30,000 bases of DNA from Nemertoderma westbladi (taxonomy: Eukaryota > Xenacoelomorpha > Nemertodermatida > Nemertodermatidae), in NCBI GenBank assembly GCA_032718475.1, contig JAUCBJ010007463.1, positions 1 through 30,000 of the forward strand. Direction: 5' to 3'. The number at the start of each line of letters is the position of its first letter. Position 1 is the stretch's first letter. The translations under genes and the position numbers were made by a program. Below are positions 1-8,316 of the stretch, piece by piece. Under the pieces are notes generated by a model, which was given only the letters and a program-made list of their open reading frames with translations, searched no databases and was not told the DNA's origin.

Positions 1-328
1 ACTAAGTATTTACTACTGCTAAGTATTTACTACTGCTAAGTATTTACTACTGCTAAGTATTTACTACTGCTAAGTATTTACTACTGCTAAGTATTTACTA
101 CTGCTTTAAGTATTTACTACTGCTAAGTATTTACTACTGCTAAGTATTTACTACTGCTAAGTATTTACTACTGCTAAGTATTTACTACTGCTTTAAGTAT
201 TTACTACTGCTAAGTATTTACTACTGCTAAGTATTTACTACTGCTAAGTATTTACTACTGCTAAGTATTTACTACTACTAAGTATTTACTACTGCTAAGT
301 ATTTACTACTGCTAAGTATTTACTACCG
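1..328. repeat. 17-bp satellite array
   Basis: About 19 head-to-tail copies of the 17-bp unit ctaagtatttactactg begin at the window edge. Most copies are identical. Two units carry a 2-bp expansion (ctttaag) and one has an A for G change. The array probably continues left of the window. It ends about 25 bp from the stop codon of the minus-strand TRIM-PARP gene, so that gene's 3' UTR would run into it. Confidence 0.97.
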
Positions 329-354
329 TACTGCTATGGTATTTAATTAATCAA

Positions 355-515
355 CTAACCACTGGATCCCTTTCTCGAAGTGACTCCGGAAGATTTACGA
401 CTATTCGTTCCGGTACGCCGTCCGTCTTCTCGGCTATCCAATACTCGTTTATCGACAGGTGTACCTGTCCGCCTCCCGGAACCAACTTCGCTTGCTTTCC
501 CCTCTTCTGGAGTTC
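355..515 (-). CDS. Terminal exon, open in two frames
   Basis: After the acceptor tatag at 520-516, the frame that matches the preceding exon (phase 1) reads GTPEEGKASEVGSG and a Ser/Arg/Gly-rich tail to a TAG at 357-355. A second frame is also open, to a TGA at 353-351. It encodes NEYWIAEKTDGVPERIVV, whose Tyr-x9-Pro-x2-Ile-Val-Val spacing fits the C-terminal PARP strand motif (Y-D-S...P-x-I-x-V-x-F). That frame can be reached from exon 7 by using an AG at 492-491, but with a poor pyrimidine tract. ATTAAA on the minus strand at 347-342 could serve as a weak polyadenylation signal. Confidence 0.5.
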
Positions 516-3500
516 CTATATAATTTACATGATATCACATAATTAATATACATTAAGTATATAACGCATATTATATAAGATACAAAAATAAATGATATCA
601 ATTTTAGTTGAGGTTAAAAAAAATCATCAATAATTGTTGCTTTATTTACTAATTATGTAGCTATTGACTTAGCACTTAATATTTTTGGGATTGATTAAGT
701 TTGTAGACAACGTGGCATATTTACCTGCATCTAATTGACTAGCGACACTGAATATCCGACAGACGTAAACGGCCCACCATTCCTCGTCTACTGATTGATC
801 CGTGGAGCTCCAGACGAATCGAATACCCGACTCACCGTTAAAAGCTGTAAACAAATAAAGGATTTTGAAACATTTTTCAAAAACTTTTGATATTTAATTA
901 ATGATTAATTTACGCAGCATTAAACCTTCAAACTGTAAACAAACCGTCACAATGTAAAATTATAGTGGGCAGAAGTAGAGCCTATACTGCTCTATAGCAG
1001 TATTTCCTGTTGCACTCTTACTGTATAGGACACCAGATATCTTGCTCGTAAATACAGTTATACACCCGGATGCTATGCAGGTTAAATGGCTTAGGACAAG
1101 ATACAATGCTCAGACACTAACGATGCATTTTACAACTCGGGTGTAACTCTCTACATTACGAAACCCAGCATCATTCTGCAGGCATAGCGGCTTCGACTAA
1201 CTTGTTCCCAGCTTCGAGGATGGTATACGATCAATGAGACCCATGAACCCATCCCTGTTAATGTCAGCAATGTGTTCCATCTTATAAGGAGTGTGAAACA
1301 TGTAGTGTTCCTCAACCCCTCCCTCATCCGTGTGTGTTTCGTGTCGATGTTTCTGATACGATTTAAATAACTCGGGATTTTGAAGACGTTTAATCTGCAT
1401 TAGAAATTAAGAAACAAATTAGTTTGTTGATAAAGATTTGTAAGAAAATCTGAATGTTTTCTTACAAATTGAGGTATTCTCAGGAGGTTATTCTAGGAAA
1501 AGTCGATACAGTGTAATTCCTAAAAAAACTGAGAAATTAAAAGGCGTTAAATGATATACTATGAGTAGTTACTAACAGTTACAATAGACGGTTGTTTGTC
1601 GTCATCGCAACGGTCTATAAACAGTTGTTGAACTCTCTGGTACTCGAAAGTAGAGGAATCTACCATCTCCACCAACACAAAGTCTTGCGTTACAGATTGA
1701 GGTAGCCACCAGTTAGGAACACAAAGACCTGCCAAACAATAGTATCTATAAATGTGAGCAATAAATTTCCTACGAGAAACTCATTATGATACTAAGACTC
1801 TGTTTTAGGAGGGTCATCTAATATTGGCTGATGAATTGTATTACAGAAACAACACAAACGTACAATCAACCAATTCCGCAACAGAATCGGTGTTGCTCCT
1901 ACTGTACCGGCAAGTAACTAAATACCAACACAATCATTGAGATATCGGCTACAACAATGACCATAATGCTCATATAACGGACAATATATCGTACCTTCTA
2001 GACTTATTTGAACTTAATGTTTATATTTTGCAACACGGAGAACCACCCAGGTCTTACCTCGTTTAACATTATCGTCGTATTCCGACATTTTCGTATCTTT
2101 GCCGGTAGAGGGCGTTACACTAACGTTGAGATCCTGATTGGCTACAAGAGGAACTTGTATATTAAACACCATCTCGGAAGGGACAACATTGGGAAACCTG
2201 AGTAAGAGCTTATAGGGGCCGACATCAGTGACCTAAAGTAGAATGCGCGTAAATATATTATCGTAATTATGGCGATATTAATAAATATTCAATTGTAATA
2301 TAAATTGTTAATTATTATTAACCGGTACTATAAGAAGACTCTTCAGTATATAATGAATGATGTTATAATAGATGTTAGGGATGTTACATGTACGCACCTG
2401 CATCACTATAGATCGCATATAGAGGTATGTTTATCTAACCTTAACTTTCAGCTTAAAACTTCCATCATTGTTGACGCTGGTAACAACTTTAACATTTACA
2501 CCGTCCCAGTCGACAATATCGACATTGGCGTCGGACATCCTTAACGGCCCCTTAGCCACGCCCACATCCAACACAAAGGCTTTATCTGCAACCGATCCTC
2601 GTAACGAACCCTGTAACGCAACAAACTCTTTACAGATAAATATAGTAAACATTATATCCTTCTGATTAACTCTACAGTATATTATATTCTACAGGTACTA
2701 CTATTAATTCCACAATAATAATAAAAGTTGACTAAGATAACTCACTTATCTACAAACCATTAACACTGTAATATATGAAATAAAATCTAACATTACAATA
2801 TGTATTCTAAATTATCATTCCGTGATATACCGATTACATGACTTACCTTAATATATTAATATTCAAAATAAAGTCATAGAATAGACCTACATTTTTATGG
2901 CTACATAATACATTCCTCCGAATGTTATAATACACTAAAAGAATCGTTTTTAGCAGCAAATATTCCATTTTAATAACCAATATAAATTTCAGCCACGTTT
3001 ATAACATTACTGATAAATTAACAGTTTATTATCTGTTATACTGTTATAGCGTAACTAAATTTATATCAGTTATTAAAATGGAATATTTGCGGCAATAAAC
3101 GATTCTTTAAGTATAAACATTATGAAGTCATCCAAGGCAATAATTATATCAAAATCATATTACAAATTCATTTTACATATTTCAAATCCAAAACCACCAA
3201 TTAATATATAAAATGGTTCAAATACAGAGGACTTTGAAATACGTGGTCTATTCATGTCCCCAATAACCAGTAAATAAAATATACAAATACCTTGACGACA
3301 ACCAGCTTCGGGAAGGTAAATTCAGCTGCATGTTCTTTTACATCCTTAGTTGTTTGTAGATATCCAATACATTCGTAGTTGATATCCTTGTTCTCCTTTC
3401 TAGTTGGCGACACTGGTCTTCTTAAAGCAGTCAGAATATCTTTACTTCCGCACAGCATGGCCGGGGTTTCTGGGTTGAGTGAGAGGGCGCACCTAACCAG

Positions 3501-4159
3501 ACCTGCGGCGTATTCTAACGACTCTATACTCGTTACTGTCTTACCCAACCCCTCGTTAAGAGACCGACTCTCCACTTCCATTAACTCATTTAAGCCTTGT
3601 AATGTCTGTTCCGCGCGGTTGTTCAATATTTCGTGCATCTGTTTGTATTCCCGAAGTACCAGACTTTGTATCGTTGCCGCCGCGCTTCTGTGATTGGTCA
3701 GCTCAAGTTCAGTGGATATTTTGTTGTTCTGATTGGTTTCCAGTTGATTGGTCACGTGAGAAAGAATCTCTTCGACTTGCGTTATATAAGTGTCATCAAC
3801 ATCAACAAGTTCCACTGGAGCGTGACCTAAAGGAAGAATAAAAATTCATGAATATGTAAATAATAACAGTAAATAAGAATAAAATTAGATTATGTTAGAA
3901 CATTTTTTTGCGTTCAATACCATTACGAAGATTTCGACCATGTAGTGACGACCATGTTGGCCAACTATTCCGTATTGAATTCCAACAGCGTACAATAGTG
4001 TCTAACTAATAAACCAGTAAATAAGGAATAACCACCTAAATCCGCCGAGTGCTTGGACATTGTACATGCTGGACAAGCAATGACGTCACAAGTAGTACAA
4101 AGGAAAGCAAATTCGGCCCCGTGTATGTCGCAAACTCTCTTTCTCTTTTCGGCAACATC
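355..4159 (-). CDS. B-box/coiled-coil/filamin/PARP-like multidomain protein, eight exons, 5' end missing
   Basis: The exons, in transcript order, are 4159-4036, 3826-3291, 2610-2440, 2232-2058, 1728-1577, 1394-1202, 844-725 and 515-355. Each begins after AG and ends before GT, every junction phase matches, and the total is 1632 bp (543 residues plus stop). Residues 10-43 form a B-box type 2 zinc finger and about 45-200 a TRIM-type coiled coil. Residues about 221-320 resemble a filamin-type Ig repeat, and about 340-491 resemble the PARP catalytic domain. B-box plus coiled coil plus filamin is the TRIM45/TRIM2-like arrangement, in which an N-terminal RING acts as ubiquitin E3 ligase. No RING exon or ATG was found between 4160 and 8190, so the 5' end is unknown. 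The likely role is cytosolic ubiquitin/ADP-ribose signalling or defence, which is inference. Instead of one gene, these could be two adjacent genes whose exons happen to be phase-compatible. Confidence 0.7.
725..1728 (-). CDS. PARP catalytic-like domain, three exons, active site altered
   Basis: The exons are 1728-1577, 1394-1202 and 844-725. Family features are an initial Pro/Trp-rich stretch (VPNWWLP), EYQRVQQLF, IKRLQNPELFKSYQ (PARP consensus I-x-R-I-Q-N-P-x-L-W-x-x-Y), then E-x-x-x-MFHTP where active members have LFHGT. Next come INRDGF, SGIRFVW where active members have G-I/T-YFA, and VYVCRIF (consensus M-x-x-C-R-V). The His of the H-Y-E/I triad is kept (H420), but the following Gly is Thr and the Tyr is Arg (R459). 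Family knowledge places these residues in the NAD pocket, so the domain is probably inactive, like PARP13. It is closest in style to the PARP12/14 class. Confidence 0.72.
2058..2610 (-). CDS. Filamin-type Ig repeat, two exons
   Basis: Exon 2610-2440 (57 codons, phase 0 at both ends) and exon 2232-2058 (58 codons plus 1 nt) join to give a filamin/ABP280-like repeat. The signature is GSVADKAFVLDVG, then DGSFKLKVK joined to VTDVGPYKLLLRF, as in the filamin pattern DGTY-x-V-x-Y followed by G-x-Y-x-L/I-x-V. The repeat boundary falls inside the exon pair. A similar domain follows the coiled coil in TRIM45, TRIM2/3 and TRIM71. No NHL repeats follow here. Confidence 0.68.
2921..3122. repeat. Imperfect inverted repeat, MITE-like hairpin
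   Basis: The left arm (about 2921-3010) and the reverse complement of the right arm (about 3035-3122) share long runs such as gcaaatattccattttaata and gaatcgttt, with small differences. The loop is short and AT-rich. The element lies in the intron between the coiled-coil and filamin exons. No coding capacity is seen and a target duplication is not clear, so its family is unknown. Confidence 0.75.
3291..3826 (-). CDS. TRIM coiled-coil exon
   Basis: The 536-bp exon encodes residues 43-220. It begins HAPVELVDVDD, where the first His completes the B-box, and continues with about 110 helical, Gln/Glu/Leu-rich residues (for example QVEEILSHVTNQLE and EYKQMHEILNNRAEQTLQ). A segment resembling the end of TRIM B-box C-terminal coiled coils follows (AGLVRCALSLNPE, then GSKDILTALRR). 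The exon ends at FPKLVVVK in phase 0 before GTATTT. In TRIM proteins this coiled coil makes antiparallel dimers. Confidence 0.8.
4036..4159 (-). CDS. B-box type 2 zinc-finger exon
   Basis: The exon is 124 bp, starts in phase 0 after ttattaacag and ends in phase 1 before GT. It encodes C10-x2-H13-x7-C21-x2-C24-x4-C29-x2-C32-x4-H37, and the next exon supplies H43. These are the eight zinc ligands of a B-box 2. A second GT three bases further on would insert one Gly and keep the frame. An in-frame TAA lies just upstream of the acceptor, so at least one more 5' exon is needed. Confidence 0.82.
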
Positions 4160-4968
4160 CTGTTAATAAATAAATTAACAACGATAATTATAGGCCTACA
4201 GTATGGAACTGAAGATTATTCGACGCTTTGTGCTACTGTGTGGATGTGCCACGTTTAGGCCATTATAAAATAATGTAGGCGATGAAGTATGGCAATATCA
4301 TTATGTATAAAATCAATAATTCACACTGATGGAGCTATCCGTTTTTCTCGAAAACCCAAGACAACATTTTTGTAAAAGGGCATATCACCTAAAATAATAA
4401 TAATTATATATTATATATTAATACATTATGAGATGCGGGCTAATGTTGTCATAGTGGTGACACACATTGAACCAGAAGCATAGCTATAAGGAGGGATATT
4501 TTCCCTTGGGCTCCAACCGAAAGGGGCGCGAAAATTGCTTTTTAGAGTGGCCATAATTTGTTTTTTTCGATATACATAAAAAGTTATATTTTCAAATATA
4601 ATTTGGCATGAATTGTTTTGATAATAATTTTGATATTAATTTAATCTTATTCTTATGATAAATCTGTTACTATAACTACAGTAATAGCCAGCGCCCCATA
4701 TACTGAAAGCTCGTATACCCCTGGGAACTGAGAAACCACGCTACGACTTTAAGCCACTGTATGACAGCCGCAATTAAAAAAACCTGATTTACAGCACAAA
4801 TTGGCAAAATAGTTCCTGTGCTGTTCACAATATAATTTCCCTTAATTGATTATTAACATTGGTCGAGATATTAATTCGCCAAGAGCGAATCTGGATCAAA
4901 AAGAGCTTTCGATATTATTTATAAGGAAACTAACTACATAATTGTGTTCAGAGTTCTACTGTAACACA
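4160..4968. other. AT-rich non-coding stretch
   Basis: It lies upstream of the B-box exon on the minus strand. No RING-type cysteine spacing, tRNA, long ORF or transposon protein was seen on either strand. A 5' exon of the TRIM-PARP gene could hide here if it is short. Confidence 0.5.
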
Positions 4969-5910
4969 TGTTCTTCACCCGGGCGATAAATGTTTTTCAC
5001 CCGGGCGATAAATGTCTTTCACCCGGGCGATAAATGTTTTTCACCCGGGCGATAAATGTTTTTCACCCGGGCGATAAATATTTTTCACCCGGGCGATAAA
5101 TGTTTTTCACCCGGGCGATAAATGTCTTTCACCCGGGCGATAAATGTTTTTCACCCGGGCGATAAATGTTTTTCACCCGGGCGATAAATGTTTTTCACCC
5201 GGGCGATAAATATTTTTCACCCGGGCGATAAATGTTTTTCACCCGGGCGATAAATGTCTTTCACCCGGGCGATAAATGTTTTTCACCCGGGCGATAAATG
5301 TTTTTCACCCGGGCGATAAATGTTTTTCACCCGGGCGATAAATGTTTTTCACCCGGGCGATAAATGTTTTTCACCTGGGCGATAAATATTTTTCACCCGG
5401 GCGATAAATGTTTTTCACCCGGGCGATAAATGTTTTTCACCCGGGCGATAAATGTTTTTCACCCGGGCGATAAATGTTTTTCACCCGGGCGATAAATGTT
5501 TTTCACCCGGGCGATAAATGTTTTTCACCCGGGCGATAAATGTTTTTCACCCGGGCGATAAATGTTCTTCACCCGGGTGATAAATGTTTTTCACCCGGGC
5601 GATAAATTTTTTTCACCCGGGCGATAAATGTTTTTCACCCGGGCGATAAATGTTTTTCACCCGGGCGATAAATGTTTTTCACCTGGGCAATAAATATTTT
5701 TCACCCGGGCGATAAATGTTTTTCACCCGGGCGATAAATGTTTTTCACCCGGGCGATAAATGTTTTTCACCCGGGCGATAAATGTTTTTCACCCGGGCGA
5801 TAAATGTTTTTCACCCGGGCGATAAATGTTTTTCACCCGGGCGATAAATGTTCTTCACCCGGGTGATAAATGTTTTTCTCCCGGGCGATAAATGTTTTTC
5901 ACCCGGGTGA
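4969..5910. repeat. 22-bp minisatellite, about 43 copies
   Basis: The tandem unit contains cacccgggcgataaatg followed by a variable T-rich pentamer. Variants (tctttcac, atttttcac, cacctgggc, gggtgat) recur in an ordered way rather than at random. Early blocks of 5, 6 and then about 8 units each begin with a C variant in second place and end with an A variant. Later, the cacctgggc-atttttcac pair recurs about 308 bp apart (about 5372 and 5682). The G+C-rich core contrasts with the AT-rich surroundings. Confidence 0.97.
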
Positions 5911-7664
5911 AAAAGAAGTAAAAAAATGGAAGTAATTGGCCGCAATCAGCCACCGTAGGAAGGGCGATTTCAATTAGTCCTGATGGTTACGGGCCATCGA
6001 CGTAGTCTATGTATTACTGTAGGGAAAACTTGTTCTAGCTGAGATATACTTGCCGGGACGGGACCACCATATGTAATCAAGACCCAGGAGTCATGGCTCG
6101 GAAACATTGCAATCAAACATGTTTGATATTTATCGATAACGAGTTTGAGTCGGAAGATGAGAGCGTTAAAACCTAAAAAGGTTTCCCGTAATTCGATCAA
6201 TAGAAAATAGGCGAATATCAAATACGAATTGATATTAATAGTCGCAGAATATCTTGGCGAAATTATCGATCTACCGCCATGTGCTCGGTTTTTACCTGGA
6301 CGCAATATAGGAGGTGTCACACCTGTGGTTATGAAGCCACTTGATCCGGGCAACTTATTGATCGAAAGGTAATTATGATTACCAGTGTGGTGGTGATGTT
6401 TTTAATAAACAAGGCTGAACTTAATTGACCCCAACTGCTAACTCATTACATAACCGATATTATTTATTCAAAGCAATTGTATTTACAGGTAGCCAAGGAA
6501 TAGGAGCAGGTTACAGTAGCAGTGTTCTCTATCGAAAACAATAAAGGCAACTATATTTCGAATAAGACCAATTTATGCTAAAGATCATACCTTCACTTGT
6601 CTCGAACTTACTTGAGCTCGAACTTACTTTATCTAGAACATGGAATAGAATTACAGTTTCATACAGTGAATACGAAGATGATAAATATCGTACTTTCTTT
6701 CTATTTCTATTCCAATATAACTATTACTATTAATTAGCACCATGAAATTAAAAAACCCTTGGAGGAAGATAGAGGTGATTGTGGTGTATCCTTAAGGAGA
6801 AGGACACATTAGCCCTATTTACCTTAAAATTCTTGGCGGACTACTTCTAGGCCGTTTTGTAGTTAAAACATAGATCAACAAACTTATTACATATGTGAAC
6901 AGTATTTATTTGTTAATAATAGCAAGAAGACCAAACAGTAAGACAAGACAATAAACATTGATTCTGATCGCATGGCCAACCTTGGAAACTGTCTGTCTGA
7001 TCGAGTGTTTTGGGGCGAATGTATACAGCTAAAAGGTTTTATACGTTTTTTATACGACATCTTTGGTTGGATCTAAATGGTATTGTGATCTACATTCCTG
7101 TCATCTCAGTCTAGTATCCAAGTGTGTTGCAACAACAATTAATTATAGGATAATATTCAGTCAACTACACTCAGTGGTTATTTGAGTGGAGATATAATTC
7201 TGGCTCTCTGTACCTCTTTTGCCTTTTGCCTATATATATGTGTGTTGTGACGTCAATCATTTCGTGCCAACATTGTATTGTTGGCAGTGACGTTTGATTT
7301 TTAATGGACAATAAACACAATAGAATGTCATAACAGTCCTGAAATAATTATTCACTTAAGCAATTGACATTCAAACAAGTCAGTTATGCATTTAATTTAG
7401 TGTTAATAACAAATATCAAATTGTTGTTTGTGAATGTTACTATGTTTAGGCCAGAGTAGATTATTTTTAATCTCCAAAAAAAGGTTTCAAATATATGCTA
7501 ACTAAGCACACATACATATATAATGATTTACAATAAAACCATCACGATAGGTAAGATTTTTCGCTTTGTAGCACTATTTTCAGTGCTTTTGAAATTAAAT
7601 ACTCTTTTACCAAAAAAGTATAAAAAGCTACCAATCGATGACGACATTAGCATTGAACCCGGAT
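5911..7664. other. Intergenic region, no gene recognised
   Basis: It is AT-rich. A 127-codon open stretch on the minus strand (6353-5970) has no recognised motif. One part after an acceptor-like tttttag near 6173 could be an exon, but no homology is evident. A perfect 8-bp inverted repeat occurs at 7265-7286. Confidence 0.45.
7265..7286. promoter_or_regulatory. Palindrome with flanking CRE-like motifs
   Basis: The sequence tgccaaca, six bases, tgttggca is a perfect inverted repeat of NFI-like half sites. It sits between gtgacgtcaatca (which includes the palindromic TGACGTCA at 7248-7255) and gtgacgtttgatt (7287-7299). The spacing suggests a protein-binding cluster about 1 kb upstream of the cadherin. 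This is suggestive only. Confidence 0.25.
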
Positions 7665-7745
7665 AGCAACCCTTTCTAGGATTTGGACGTCACATAGAAT
7701 TCATTGGAAACTTAAGGTCCGATTATTTAGAGCAGCAGTGAAAGA
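7665..7745 (+). mobile_element. Short RTE-like LINE fragment
   Basis: The run ggatttgg...gtcacatagaatt...ggaaacttaaggtccgatta then tttagagcagcagtg matches the minus-strand LINE at about 23100-23180, the region that encodes RIWKSPRINRKLKVRLFRAA. About 75 bp is preserved. It is an isolated relic of the same family found at 21-25 kb. Confidence 0.8.
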
Positions 7746-8193
7746 ACTGAAGGAACTGCAGGAGGAATTGACGGTACTGCGTGATGATATTGTTATATAG
7801 AACGGCTTTTTTGTAGGTTATAAAGACATTAACAGAGAATGTTGATGCCTCAGATTGAAATTTTTTTTAAATTCGAAATTAATTCTTAAAATTTACATAT
7901 ATAGTTAGATATTCTATTTATATAGATAAATTTATAATGTAAATTACGAAAATGTTCTTATTTACATTAATTTAATTTCAGTTTATATTTTATAAGATGA
8001 TATTTTATTGTTTTATATTTTATTTTATTGTGTTTATCAATTGGATTTGATTTTAATTTAATTTAATTATATTTCACTGTGTTGCCGAACAAACGTGTAA
8101 TAATAAATAATAGTAATTACATACGTATAATAAATTTATGAATAAACATATGCAATTAGTTGTAACCCTAACTGTTCGTGGTAAGTGATTGTG
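7746..8193. other. Very AT-rich cadherin upstream region
   Basis: It consists mostly of A/T runs, with an inverted repeat built on aatttacat and atgtaaatt (about 7888-7945). No coding sequence is seen. It immediately precedes the cadherin TATA box and may hold promoter elements. Confidence 0.5.
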
Positions 8194-8200
8194 TATAAAA
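8194..8200 (+). promoter_or_regulatory. TATA box of the cadherin gene
   Basis: TATAAAA is followed at once by a ccccgccc GC-box-like run. An initiator-like tcactat lies about 35 bp downstream (8232-8238). This predicts a 5' UTR of roughly 85-95 bp before the ATG at 8317. Confidence 0.55.
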
Positions 8201-8223
8201 ACCCCGCCCAAAGCCTCTCGTAC

Positions 8224-8304
8224 ATGCTCCCGTCACTATTGTTACTGGGACTATTGTTACCGAGCCTAGTTTTACCGACACTATCCTTCTCATATACCAA
8301 TTGA
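8224..8304 (+). CDS. Possible Leu-rich upstream ORF, 26 codons
   Basis: An ATG at 8224 opens a 26-residue frame beginning MLPSLLLLGLLLPSLVLPTL and ending at TGA 8302-8304. It is in the same frame as the cadherin ATG at 8317 and 12 bp before it. It looks like a signal peptide. Part of it comes from a short direct repeat (actattgttac, twice). If transcription starts near 8232, its ATG is not in the mRNA, so a coding role is uncertain. Confidence 0.25.
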   Translation: MLPSLLLLGLLLPSLVLPTLSFSYTN

Positions 8305-8316
8305 AGAAGCCCAATT

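Noticed and set aside
3379-3841. Plus-strand open frames over the coiled-coil exon
   Set aside because: The minus strand carries the clear B-box and coiled-coil protein with splice signals, so the plus-strand frames are shadows.
4081-4088. CRE palindrome TGACGTCA
   Set aside because: It lies inside the B-box coding exon and is probably incidental.
4969-5910. CRISPR array
   Set aside because: The 22-bp units are contiguous with no unique spacers, and the genome is eukaryotic.
5970-6353. 127-codon minus-strand open frame, considered as the missing RING exon of the TRIM-PARP gene
   Set aside because: It lacks the Cys/His spacing of a RING and resembles no family I recognise. At most a short unassigned exon could lie within.
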